Below are positions 1 through 12,585 of a stretch of 64,000 nucleotides of DNA, one piece after another. Within the stretch, counting starts at the first letter, position 1. The number at the start of each line of letters is the position of its first letter. The notes beneath the pieces were generated by a model that had not been told where the DNA came from, searched no databases, and saw only the letters and a list, made by a program, of their open reading frames with translations. The DNA comes from Pochonia chlamydosporia 170 (taxonomy: Eukaryota > Ascomycota > Sordariomycetes > Hypocreales > Clavicipitaceae), in assembly GCF_001653235.2 (NCBI RefSeq), contig NC_035793.1, positions 3,472,001-3,536,000 of the forward strand. The letters run 5' to 3'. Both the position numbers and the translations under genes were made by a program.

Positions 1-3000
1 GAACGCCCGAAGCGTGGAAACGCCGGACAGAGAGGAATTGAAAAGCTCAAACACAGGAGATTTGGCATTGCTCTCGATTCGCTTCACGGGCCGCGCACCA
101 GTCAAGAATCGGACGGCAACAAAGGCACCAGCAATCACCAAAACGAGCGCCAAAGGGAGCATAAGAGTAGACACCAGAAGAGCTGCCACACAAACACCCA
201 GGAGACCTAGAACGCGCCAAAACATGAAGCCAAGGTCCATTGTGATCCTGTTGTCAATGATATCGAAGTCGGCAGTCATGCGATTCAGAACGCGGCCCAC
301 TGGGACGGTGTCCAACCAACGCAAACGTGTGCGCAAGACTGTGAAAAGGATCCTTCGGAATAGAGTTCTTGCAGCCTTGATGCTCATGATGAAGGACCAC
401 ACAAATCGGGCGGTACCAATGATTCCACTTGCAGCAGCAATTGCTACATAGACCCAGAGATAATATGACAACGTATGTTTTGGTTCCGCATCGTAGGTGA
501 ATAGTCGAGAAGTCGAAGCTGAGTGCAAAGTGCTGTGCTCATATGATAGGCCATACACAATGCCGTGTTCACGAGAAGCGTTCACAGATGTGTGCTTTTC
601 GGGCGCCCCAGTCCAGATACGAACCCACCAGTTACGTCCAAGATTACCAGCTTCAAAGGCAATGAATAAAAGGGCGCAAACTCCCCAGAAGAACCATCCA
701 CCGCTGCTGCTGAGGAAAGTTCCGTACACCCGAGCCTTGACATTGCCTTTCTCGCGAGCTTCATCTTCGACAAATTTCTTGGCGGTCTTTGAGGGAACCT
801 TTTGTAACGTGTTTGCGTTCTCTTCAATATCCATGGCTTCCTCAACTGAAACCTCCTCGGAATTTACCGCAGTTGGCTCTCCACTACTGTCCACGACATG
901 TAATTCGGGCTGACTTTGTTCATGACTCTTTATCAATTCTAGGGTGCCATCTTCAGCCAAGTCGGAGGTGAGACCAGCGTGAAGGATAGTACCTTCGCCC
1001 AGCTCGACCAGATACTTTGTGATAGGTTCAACGAGGGTGACGTGATGCGTGACCAGAATACGAGTTCTCCCTTTGCAGATTGGACCAGATATGCACTTTT
1101 CAAAGATCTGCCTCCCAACATGGGCGTCGACGGCGCTGAAGATGTCATCCATGACAAGAATTTCGGCACGAGAGTAAATAGCACGGGCTAACGTAAGTCG
1201 CCACTTTTGACCACCACTAAGATTGATTCCATTAGCCCCGAGTTCAGTCTTGTCGCCGTCATTCAGAATGTCGATATCCTTTTTCAATGCACAAACATCC
1301 AGGACAGTATTGTATCGGCTCTCGATGAATGGCAACCCAAAGAGAATGTTGTCACGGAGTGAGGCACTCTCGAGCCAGGGGCTCTGGCCGACATAGGCTA
1401 CAGCACCAGGTAGAATCCAGTTTCCGGGGTGTGCTTTGCCATCATTTCGCTCCAGAGGAGGGACAGTTCGTGGAACAAAGATACTGCCTTCCAATAGATC
1501 AGATTCTCCGAGAAGAGCATTCAGCACAAGGCTCTTTCCTGATCCGGTCTTTCCAGAAATAACGGACAATTCTCCGGCCGGGAAAGAGAGGTTAACGTTG
1601 TTGAGAATAAATCGATCCTCGTCCGGAACTTCGTCGTCCACAGGCCAGGCAATTGTTGCGTTGTCAAAGGCCACGTCATGGCCTTCGGTCAGAGTCCGCT
1701 TCATTTCAGGGCCTTTCAGGTATTTGTCAATACGTCTTACAGAAACCAGGGTGTCGATACCTCCGGTGAGAAGTTCCGGAAGAGCGGAGAGTGACACTTC
1801 TAGGCTCTTAAAGACACCAATGCTTACAAAAGCAACTGATGGTGCAAGCATCCCGTTGACAACAGCATAGACGGCCAAGGATGCTGCAGCAAGAAGGATC
1901 GGGCTTGCCACCCAGGAAAAGAACAAGATGCTGTCAGCCTTGAACACACTCTTGAGAGACGAGATTTCAATTTCTCTCATTTCAAGAATTTTCTTCTCCC
2001 ATTGAGCTTCCAATGCTGAGAATTTGATTTGTCTCATGCCCAGCAGGGCCTCGTTAACAACGGCCAGCTTGTTATCACGGTTCTTCATGAGTCGTGTCTC
2101 GGCTTTGAGGTAGTACTTGGCGGCGATAGTATTGGCGGGAAGAACGATTGACCAGGCCAAAATACCGGCACCGAAAGGTATCCAACCAATAAGCTTGACC
2201 AGGTAGCCAGAGTATATGATGAGCTTGCCGATGCTGCTGATGATGAAGAGTTGCATCATGGCAAAGTCGGCAACGTGTTTCGAATCCACACCGACGAGGT
2301 TCACGATTGCTTGGCGTGACTTCAATACACTGTCCTCGTCGTCGCCATCCTCGTCTTTCTTGCCCTTATCTTTAGCATCATCGGAAGAATCATCCTCCTT
2401 AGTTTTCTCAGCATTCTTGACATTTTTTCGTCGCAATGATTTCTCAAAGATGAGTGCTGCGAGTTGTCCTCTCACGGGAGCGAAAAGCTTGGTGATGGAA
2501 AACCACACAATCCAGCCGTCCAACCACTATAAAAGTCAGTTGACACTCTTTCAGGGAAATTGATGGCGACTAGATGCTCAGGCTTACCTGTTCGGCGAGA
2601 GTGAATAGTCCCATGAGAAATACTAGGCTCCATAGTCCATGCGGAACTTCAAGACCGGCATCGCGATCCTCGAGCATTTGGACAAGACGAAGCATAGTCC
2701 AGAATGGTCCAATACCAATGATGCATCGGAATACAATGACAAACCATTGCAACGCAAGACGATTTCCATAGGCTTTTAGCAAGGACTGCAACAGGCTGCC
2801 TTGGTAGTTTGCCCTGTTCCACGCGTCGACAAGGGATGCTGCTCGAATGGTGTGGTCGGGTCTGGGAATATCTTTTTCATCAAGATCGCCCTTGCGCTTG
2901 GCTGTTTTCAAGAGATCGTTGACCCAGCTCCAAGTATACCGACTCAGAACAGAGGTAGACCATTCTGCATCGACCTTTTCACCATTATAGAAAACTTCTG

Positions 3001-3664
3001 GTCGTCGAGGCAAGCTTATGCACGAGAAGATGAGGGGAATTAGCGTAACGGCATTGACGATTCGTACAATGAGCTCAGCGTCGTTTTTCGGAGATGCGAA
3101 ATTGCTGACATGATTGATCTGAGCAACGGTAATGACAGCAGTGATCAGGGAGGAGAGGAAAGCCCACAGGCCAAGGTCGTGCGATTTGACCGGTGAATGT
3201 TGGGCGCTAATGAAGACGGCCTGCAGGACGATAGCGGCCTATAACAAAGTTCAATTGATCAGTAGAAGGGCAAATAGCTAGGTTTCTAGAAGGTTGCGAG
3301 TACGGGACAAGCTAAATTCGTACACTCCGGCTCAAGATTAGGCATAACTTACCCAAGTGGCGCTGGTAATCCAATTCTCCAGATTGAGGCCATCACCAAG
3401 TGGATTCAGGATAGACAAGACGGTAGTGGCGACGGAGAGTCCAAAACCCAGGATAGAGAACACCAGGATACAAGCCTTTGGCTTCTTATTTGAAAAGGCA
3501 GCCATTGTCTCTGGTGTTGCCTTCCCGTCAACATCTTCATAAAAATTGTCTGGAGGTGTACGATTCCGGGCTTGAGCTAAACTGGCGAAGAGTCCTGGCA
3601 AAGTGACGAGTCCGGTGGCTCCCAAGACCGCAGCAGAGAGCGGAAGGAGCATTGGGTCCGTCAT
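1..3664 (-). CDS. ABC transporter, subfamily C (MRP/Ycf1-like), partial
   Basis: Gene runs off the left edge. Exons read 3664-3353, 3238-2588 and 2526 down to 1, with two GT-AG introns of 114 and 61 nt, giving about 1,163 N-terminal residues; full-length ABCC proteins have about 1,400-1,600. The N-terminus is hydrophobic (ATG at 3664). After the first transmembrane domain comes nucleotide-binding domain 1: Walker A GKTGSGKS near residue 646 (about 1,533-1,556), signature LSGGQK (1,204-1,221) and Walker B LVMDDIFSAVD (about 1,120-1,155). The start of the second transmembrane domain follows below about 720, and NBD2 lies outside the window. A cytoplasmic loop in the first transmembrane domain carries a Lys/Asp/Glu-rich insert (about 2,330-2,430). 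Family members export conjugates, drugs or pigments from the cytosol or into the vacuole. The substrate cannot be read from sequence. Confidence 0.93.
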
Positions 3665-6600
3665 GTTGACGAGAAATTGGCAGGCTCCTTCCTCGAATAT
3701 TTGAGGAGAGCCTCTACAAACTTGGTCCCGTAAGGGGACAAAATCCCAAATACAAACGACAAATAACAATCACCAGATTTCAAGCCCAGATCGTCTTCCC
3801 AGCGACAGAAAATAGTATTGCGATAAGCGACGGCGTCGTGGCTCTGGAGAACAGACGAAAGGATCCAGATAAGAAATTTGGCGATGTACGACGACCCCAG
3901 ATACTGGTACTGGACTCGAGCACCGGGAAACGAAAGAACAAGATCCAAAGAAAAATATGGCCGCCGAGTCAATCCACCATGAGACTTCGACCCATAAGTA
4001 CAGTTTGAAACCAGGAAAGAAAGAAAAAAGAGGGAAGAAGTGAGGTGCGATGAACAATTGAGGCCAACAGTGTTGTTAATTGCCCCAGCCCTGCGTTCTC
4101 CCGCCAGGTAGACAACAAACAACGCCAACCAGAAATAATTACGTCTTTGCAAGGACCCGAGTGAGGAGTCATCGGGCAAGCCTGGGATGGTTTAGCTCCA
4201 ACAAGGGTCTTGCATCTTTGTCGACCCTGCTGCAAGCCACAAGCGTGTAATCAATCCGGTATCCGCACCTCTGGTTCAAGGCCGAAGCTTGGAGCTGCAG
4301 AAAAAGAGAAAGTGTCACAATGCCGGAGTCACAGATGGGTGTGAACGTTGGTCATGATGTCGAGAAGGGATGCGCTGTTTGTTCATCACTGCTTTCTCAG
4401 TACCGAGACCGGGCGCGGCCACAATTCCAAGTTTGATTGGTCAATTTGTCATTGAATAAACATCTTTTCCCGGGGGCGAAAACACCCAAGCTGAGGACAG
4501 GCTTGTGCTCAACATTGAAGGACAACTTTGATGAACCGTCAAATGTTGACAAGCTTGACAAGACAAGATGTGGGACACTCGACCGATTTAGGAAGGAGTT
4601 TGAGGTGCTACCGTCAGCCACCAACAATTTGGCCGTTTGGAAGCTCTCGGTCTCCAGCTCTTCTCCGTCCCGTTCGTTGTCGTTGGACAAAGTTGCACCA
4701 GACAGCACAGGCCGCACAATAAATGCCTGATCCAGTCAAATCTGGCCTCAAGTCCCCAAAACCTGCAGGGTGCACGGCTTCGCATGCGGCTGCCTGGGAT
4801 GCGCAATTCGTTCAGCTCTTTCTGCAAAAGTCCAGACCTCTGATGGACAGCATGCAAGGTATCCGCCAACCGAGAGATGGGGGCTGGGGTCAACAGCTTC
4901 GCGAACTCTGGAGAAACTGTCTTTGCTGGATCAAGACTCGAACGGAAGACAAAATGGAATAATTATTAAGAGCATAATCTCAATCGATCGGCGCGATGCT
5001 TGCCAACAAACTTTGGGTCACACCTTTATACAGTGCGATTTATGGGCACAATACAACAAGAACCTCAAGTCTTTGGACTCAAAGTTGTTAGACATACCGT
5101 AACCAAGGTCAATCAAACATCGGAGGCATCAACTTGCATAGCATACATGGAGTAGGAGTGCTGTGCGCATGCACCCGGTACCACGGGGACAGGTTATTTC
5201 AACTGCCTGAGGACACACCTCACCTTGATGACAAGGTCAATCGTTTGCCGGTTGTGTTTTGGCGTCCCTCAAAGACATATCCATAACTGATCCCTTGCAA
5301 CATCTTGTTAGGTTTGACTTTTGTTTACGGCTTGAGTGGCGACGGCCATAGACGGCTTTTGATTGTGGTAACCGGACCGCCCTTCTTTCAGTAATCTGAA
5401 GCCCAGCTCAAAACACCTATTCGCAATATGGCCAGATGCTCATCCGCCTTGAGAAATCGTGATTGACGCATCGGTAGGTGACTCACGATCCAAGTGAGAC
5501 GGGAAGGTGTTGATCACTGGCGTTAGTGCCATCAGGTGATTGGAACTTTACAATTGGCGGTGTCATTCGTCTGCTGTTGGATTGACTGTGTCAATCAGAG
5601 GCAACAACAGAACCTGGTTTCCTGCCCAGCCCAGATCTCGGCCACACCACAAACTCGGTTTGAAATACGGAAGAAATGCGCTAGATACGGTGTCAGCAGA
5701 ACGAAGCGGGCCAACCAAGTGGACTTTTGGCGTCCATGGCGAGAAATGGCGTCGGCAACGAATTTCCGTTCAGTCAGCCTCAGCGATTGCGGCTTGAAAC
5801 CTGTGATGGGTTGTCGCCAATGTACTGATGAGTGGTGTCCGTACCTTGGTTGAGAAATCCAAGACTTCTCCTTGGTCTCATTTTACTAGGTCATCAGGGA
5901 ATTTCGACTTCTCATCTCATTGGGTTGAATCCGAAATTCAGTCACAAAATCTGATCATCACTTGCTTCAGTCTACTACAGGCAGTACTCCGTACAGGCAG
6001 TGAGGTTCTTTCGGAAGATGCCTGTTGTGTTAGGTCTCACATTTTTGACCAGGCAACACCAGTTGTTTTTCCAGGGCTGGTCAAGGTACAGCTTCGGTTC
6101 CCTGTGCCTGGAACTGGACGCTTGCCAAGTCTGTGAGCACCAAAAATAGTTATTAGGAGTACACCCCAAATGCAGTGTAAGGAGCTACCCTGGATGGCGT
6201 GACCTCGCGTTGATCCAGCCATCTATCACCATCAATAACACTTGTGAGGTGTATCGAAATAGATGAGTCGTATCGAATTATAAGTTGTACCGGTTGCGGT
6301 GTATTCTTCACTGCAAGTCAGAGCGCAACGATGCGAAGTATAGTCGTGAAGGCTGTTGTGTTTTGACCAACCCCAGCAACTCCGATAGCATAGCACTGAT
6401 GGTAATACTGCAGAGGGCATTAGTCAACACCACAACCATGCGCTTGCTAACCGGTTTCCACCATTGGCGACATCAAATGTCAGGCGACTCAGACTACAAT
6501 AGCCCTACAGCAAGCAAGGACCTAAATACAGTTCTTTGTCCAAAATACGTCTGTGAGCTATTCGAACTCGTCGGGGACCACGTCATACGACAAGTTGCGA

Positions 6601-9600
6601 TTCTACCTGAGTAGATAGATCGTATGTACATCATCGTCATACAGATAGCTCCCGGTACCGGCTCCAGAGTTGGCCGTAGAAATTACCAGGCTGACACCGT
6701 CCGACAAGGGGGGAGTACATTGTGTCATCGGACCATTGAAATAATGTCTTGGACATGCAGCGTATCATATCGAATGACACTTCGTAAATGCACTCCGAGT
6801 CACAGCAAATGTCAAGTAGCTGGCTAGTCATGGGCATCAATTCTCGGGTGGCTGCAGATGCCTATCCTATTGCATTTCACTTGAACAATGGGATTTGTTT
6901 GAGAATGACTGGTAATATGGATGCGATCGTCTGTTAGGCCGACTAGAAGGACGTGCTGAGTCAACTTTAATGACAGATATTTGGGAATATGTATCAACAG
7001 TGTCATGAGGAGACTGGTTCGGCGAGTGACGAGTCCAGACATAATCGCATCTTGATTGCAACGCTTGGCGCAGGTGTCCCAGACGGCGTCGGGAAAAGAG
7101 AGTTTAACCAACGGCAAAGATAGTGAGGGCACGGTAGGATCTGTCTCTTGGCGTGAAGAATAAACCACTAACAAATCCTAGGGGTGGATGAGTGTACATG
7201 TAGACGAGCGATGGTGATTGCTCAAAACAGCTTGAATACCTTTGCGAGAATACGCCAGAGAACATTGGTGACTATGGAACTTTCGGAGTTGGTTCTTGCG
7301 AGCGTGATTGACAATCAAATGGATTGAGGTGGCTCTAACTCAATAGTTCACCAGTCATCGACATGGACCAAGGGTTGCCTTAACTCTTTTGACTTCGCCC
7401 TCGGTAAGCCAACTGCAAGGACCAGAGCTTGTGGACATTCCTGGCAAAGATTCACGTTGAGTACGGAGTAATGATAGGGGTGAGATGTGCAGCCCCCAAC
7501 ATGTTGATGGAAGATTAGGACAAGGGTGAATATCCACGCTGCACCTGTGTTGAACTCAACCCGGCCAGGCATCACCGCAACCGAGGTGGGCGAAAATAAT
7601 GTCGCAAGCAGGGTTATTCAAAGAGTTTCAAGCGGAAGCAGCCGCGTCGTGAAGCGAGATTGGGCCCAGCTCCAAGATGCAACTCGTCGTACGTTACGGA
7701 ATACGGAGTAAGTATTTCGGAAATACACACTGCTTCATACCAAACTGATTTCTTAACTTACTGGGAAAGATTATGATGGTTTTATATATGCACGGCACCT
7801 TGAGAAACTTCAACGTCGTTCTCACCGAAAACTAATTACGGAGTCCGCCTTAAATATGATAGTTTTGATAATGTCCGAGCCATCAGATTCTGCATCCAAC
7901 GCAAAAAAATTCATGCAAACACTTTGGCACAAATGTTTTCTGCAAACGCGGCACGGCTCGACAAAGTGGCTGCGTCGGGTAAATCTACGCGTTCCCCGGA
8001 CCACCAGTCATATTGCACAGAAAGGGCTACGACCTGCCTGTGACAAATTGAAAATATAATTACAAGGATGAATCGTTTCCTCATTACGCTTCACTTTGGG
8101 GTATCAATGAATCAATCAATGCAATGATCAAGGCGGAAATGCCAAGTATGCAACTCACACGATGAGGCGGACGGTTTTTGCTGTCCGCTCGCTCCATGAC
8201 CCGCGGGTGGTGCCAGAGTTCACAACGCCAGGGAAGCCACGCGCCGCCTCAAAGAAAAGTTATTTCAGGTCAAAGCCGATACGGACTACGGAGTACGACC
8301 GTGGCAAATGGCCATGGCTATGGCCTGCCTGGCTTGGCTTGGGTCTGGTGATGTGGCATCCTTTGTTGTTGTCCTTGGATGTGGGGAGTGTAGATCGTTT
8401 TTTTTGGGGTCAAGTTGACAACCTTGGATTGGATTCTTTGCATTGAGTGATGCGGCTTTGTTTGATGGGTGGTGGGCGTTGGGTGGCGGTCAATGATTGA
8501 TGGCAGGAGGCGGGCGTATGTATGAACGGAGTATGAAGTAGTTCTCCAGGGTTGATGGATTGGTGGCAGTTTGACTGTAGATTGATAGTTGCTGCTTTGT
8601 TTGGGATGCTCTGCACGGTATGCGTGAAGCAGGATGGAGATAATGAGCATGACTTTGTTGTCTGGTGGGCGTAGGAAGTAGCGTTCGCTGGAGTTGGCGA
8701 GTTGGTGAGGCCGTGATTGAAGACTTCGGGACTTGACTCGTCTGATTTCGACGGAGCATGGTAAACATTGAATCTGCATGGGCCGAAATTCCGGGGTCCA
8801 ATCTACCCAACATTGAAGATGTGAGAAGTCAGCTCATGGATCGGTCCACTGGGGTGACATGGTGGTTCAAGTGTCCATGTCATATGGCCCAGTTGAACTT
8901 TGGAAGCAGAGAGTAATCTGGTGTTGACGGCAACTTGCGTGGTAAAGGAAAGTAAGAATTGTCATTGAAGTGTCAACTGATTTGGCAGCCCGGAGAAGCC
9001 AACATGGAACCGGAACCTTGGCTTTGGATTAACCCCACTTTGAAGCTCAAATGCTCACATGCAGGCGGCACCTTGACGCGATTCAACCAGTTGAGACTCT
9101 CAAGTGCTGGTGTGGCCTGTCTGGTACGTGCTTGTGCTTTGCAGTCTAGTGCAGTGCGGTGCGGTGCGGTGCGGCGCTGCACGTCTCACGCGCGCCACGT
9201 CTGGTCAATTCTGGTGTGGTCAACTTTGAACTGTTCTGGTGGCATTTGATTCGATTCGATGGACTCTTGCCTCCCAGCAATGGGCAACCAAACCTCCAGT
9301 CGAGGCTAGTCTGACCTGGCCACGGCGGCTGGCCCAACGACCCCATCCATCGTATTGATTGATCCCATTTGATTTGGTCGCTGCATTCTTGGACAAGGTC
9401 TCTCAACTTGGCAAAGCAGCTACTCCCGTGCTAGCTAAGCACCGAAGTCCAGCCTGGTGTCATTTGATGGTCCGTCGCCTCGCGTCTTATGCTTTATGCA
9501 TTGATCCAACCACGCCTGACTGCATCTCACCTCACTTTTAATTTCCAACCGCCAATCCGTTCCGCTTCGTTTCCATTTATTACCAACGACCGTCGGCAGC

Positions 9601-9870
9601 CCCCTTGTCGCCCTTATTCCCTCACGAAACATACATCTACACGATCCCGTCCCGCAGTCCTCGAGCCACAGCTGGACCAATTTCACTTTCACACCACCAC
9701 CAAACCAGAGCTCTGGCACGCCAGCCAACAAACACCAAAAGCGATACCGAGTTCAACATCCAACTTGCCATCTCTCAACACCCGACATCACCACACCTTC
9801 CCACCGACTACCATTCTACCTCCCACATGCGGTGCAATAGTCGTCCGCCTTAGTAATCGCCTTTATCACG
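3665..9870. other. 6.2-kb stretch without a recognisable gene
   Basis: Lies between the divergently transcribed ABC transporter and cac2, so it must hold both promoters and 5' UTRs. The longest open frames (about 100-160 codons, for example near 8,318-8,779 minus and 9,489-9,977 plus) have no recognisable domain or sensible composition, and none joins into a plausible spliced gene. The last 330 nt before cac2 are C-rich and pyrimidine-rich, as expected of a leader. A short TGCGG repeat lies at about 9,155-9,174. Four copies of the 9-mer TACGGAGTA (either strand) lie at 5,985-8,295. I saw no tRNA, long terminal repeat or AT-rich decayed transposon. Confidence 0.6.
5985..8295. repeat. Dispersed 9-bp motif TACGGAGTA, four exact copies
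   Basis: Exact copies are at 5,985-5,993 (as TACTCCGTA), 7,462-7,470, 7,702-7,710 and 8,287-8,295. One-mismatch copies are at 7,837-7,845 and 8,525-8,533. Another exact copy lies inside a coding exon at 37,872-37,880. About 0.02 chance occurrences (both strands) are expected in 2.3 kb. The role is unknown; it could be a transcription-factor site or the remnant of a small repeat. Confidence 0.7.
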
Positions 9871-12225
9871 ATGAAGGCCACGCCCCTCATCATCAATTGG
9901 CACGACCAAAATGCCCCCGTCTACTCGGCACACTTCGAGCCCGGCGGGAAAGGTCGTCTTGCAACCGCCGGTGGTGATAACCACGTTCGAATTTGGAAGG
10001 TTGAGTCTGATGGGTCGGAGCGAAAGGTGGAATATCTATCCACTTTGTCCAAGCACAACCAAGCTGTCAATGTAGTTCGCTGGGCTCCCAAAGGTACGCA
10101 AGCAAGCATGCAGAGCTTGATACAAATGCTCCCTTGATTCGCTTTTGGTGATACTAGCCATCGTGTGCAATGACCTGTGCTAATCCGTCAAACTATGTAG
10201 GCGAAACCCTCGCGTCGGCCGGCGATGATGGCAATGTAATTCTCTGGGTACCAAGCGAACTCGCTACCTCGAATTTTGGCGGAGATGCCATGGAAGATAA
10301 GGAATCATGGCGAGCGAAACATATGTGTCGATCTAGCGGAGCTGAGATATATGACCTGGCTTGGTCTCCCGATGCTGTGCACTTCATCATTGGAAGCATG
10401 GACAACATTGCTAGGATATACAATGCTAACTCTGGTAAGTGAATTGGATGGGGCTGCATCGTCACGTCACGTACCACAAGCTAACTGAGAGTCTACAGGC
10501 ACCCTCGTCAGGCAAATCGCCGAGCATAGCCATTACGTCCAGGGCGTTACCTGGGATCCGCTCAACGAATACATTGCTACGCAGTCTTCCGATCGATCTG
10601 TGCACATTTACTCTCTCAAAACAAAAGACGGCCAATATACCCTCAGTCACGACGATAAACCCCCTCGTTTGGCTAGCCATATCAAGGCAGATTTGCCGCC
10701 TCGACGAATATCGTCGAGCAGTCCTGCCCCTCCAGACTTTGGCCATCGGGCGCAGCTTTCCATGATGGATTCAAGTGCCTCTGTCGGGTCACCTGTACCG
10801 TCCGCACCGGGGACACCAACGTCGATTCCCTTACCGATGAATCCTCCTAGCGTCGTGAGCCATAGTCGAAGATCATCGTTCTCGTCACGGCGTTCGGTTT
10901 CACCTGCCCCGACGTTGCCTCTTCCGGCCGTAATGCCTATGGAAGCTTCGCCCAAACCCCAGATGGGCACCAAGAACGCTAGCCTTTATGCTAACGAGAC
11001 ATTGACCTCGTTCTTCCGTCGACTCACATTTACGCCCGATGGCAGTCTTCTGCTAACACCATCCGGCCAGTATCAAACCCAGCACCACTCGGAGAAGGAT
11101 GCCAAGCCCACCTACGAAGTGATCAATACCGTCTATATATATACGCGAGGTGGCATCAATAAACCCCCGATTGCCCACTTGCCGGGGCACAAGAAACCGT
11201 CGGTTGTGGTGAAGTGCTCTCCCGTATACTACACGTTGCGTCAGTCACCACCTGTTACGAAACATATCACCATCGACACCTCATCAGCCGAAGAGCAACT
11301 GCCATCATTGCCAGAACCTGTATCCAAGTCTTCTCCTGGTGCCGCAGTCATGGAGCCACCGCCACCTCCCGCGAGCGTGTCATCCGAGACGGGTGGCTCT
11401 CAGTCCAAGTCACTTAGCGTCGAGACCGATGCATCGACGCCTGGCCCAAAGCCCGCCTTCTCCCTCCCATATCGCATGGTTTATGCCGTTGCAACCCAGG
11501 ATTCCGTATTATTGTACGATACTCAGCAAAAGACTCCAATCTGTATTGTGAGCAACCTGCATTGCGCCACCTTTACTGATCTTGCTTGGTAAGAATTTCA
11601 CACCCTCCCATTCTGTTTGTGTTCTTGTTGACTAACATGGTACAGGTCGAGCGATGGTCTCACTTTGATCATCTCATCCTCAGATGGATTTTGTTCAACT
11701 CTCTCATTTTCAACAGGAGAGCTGGGTGAGATTTACAAAGGCGAGGTCGGTCCCCCAAAGACGACAGCGACTGTAACAACTGCAGCTTCCAATCAAAACA
11801 CGCCAACTCCGACGCCGACGACGAGCTTCGCACCTCCCTCCCCTTTCCCGAACGGATCTCACCACCACCGCAACTCAGCCAGTTCATTTACGGCACCATC
11901 ACCACCCGCCACGGCGCCTGCAGGATCACAACGGCCATCGTCTCCTACACGCTCCAATTCCACATCATCAGTGGCAACGCAGTCTTCGTCCGTTCCAACG
12001 GGCGTCGTTAGCAACCCTACTCTCATTGCTGGCAGTGTCCCAGCCTTGACGGCAGCCAACTCTGGAAAGGCACAGGGCATTCCGATCACAACGCCACCAG
12101 AAACGCCCAGAAGTGCTGCGGGAAGCGTTGCAGGCACGAAACGAGATGCCAGTGAAAGCGAAAAAGAAGATGCCAAGGAGCCTAAGAAGAGGCGAATTGC
12201 GCCAACTCCCGTGGAAAAGGCGTAG
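9871..12225 (+). CDS. cac2: Chromatin assembly factor 1 subunit B (p60/Cac2), WD40
   Basis: Exons 9871-10093, 10201-10434, 10499-11588 and 11646-12225; all three introns are GT-AG and the joined frame codes for 708 residues. The protein opens with MKATPLIINWHDQNAPVYS, the typical CAF-1 p60 start, followed by WD repeats ending in IWKVE, LWVPS and ARIYNANSG, a fourth ending in VHIYSL, a Ser/Pro-rich insert (about residues 260-330) and further beta-propeller sequence (TPDGSLLLTPSG, AVATQDSVLLYDTQ, DLAWSSDG). The C-terminus is Thr/Pro/Ser-rich with a basic NLS-like PKKRRIAP. With the large and RbAp48 subunits, p60 deposits H3-H4 on replicated DNA. It is convergent with the phosphoesterase gene. 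Confidence 0.95.
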
Positions 12226-12585
12226 CGAGTGTATAACATGGTGTGAATTTAGGGTTGGTGTTTGCGAATTTATAGGATAGTTTGGGATTGGCATGCTTCT
12301 GTATGGGGAGAACAGGAAGCCATAGCTACAATTTTGTACATGCATGAACTGGCGTTTGAGATAACGAATCTGGAGGATGATTTGAAAAAGCAAGACCACG
12401 TAGCTTGTTGTGCTTTATTCCTTTGACCTGGCAGGGTCACATGATGGAAATTTCAACTCTCGTTTAGGGGAAATACTTTTGCTAAAATACAGCTATTAAG
12501 ACATACACATTTCAACGCCCCGGCGCCTTTCTGGCGCATGGTCAAGGACCTCATTGATTATCATAACTCATAAATCATGTCATCG
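12226..12585. other. Convergent 3' UTR interval
   Basis: 360 nt between the stop codons of cac2 and the phosphoesterase gene. It is moderately AT-rich, has no conserved open frame, and presumably holds both polyadenylation regions. Nothing else seen. Confidence 0.6.

Noticed and set aside
4437..5102. Overlapping 65-110-codon frames upstream of the ABC transporter
   Set aside because: Frames on both strands overlap with no conserved motif and no consistent exon structure.
8318..8779. 153-codon minus frame as a gene in the 6.2-kb gap
   Set aside because: Random-looking His/Thr/Pro-rich composition, no domain, several overlapping frames of similar length, no splice partner.
9155..9174. TGCGG tandem run as a regulatory array
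   Set aside because: About four short units only; a simple repeat without other support.
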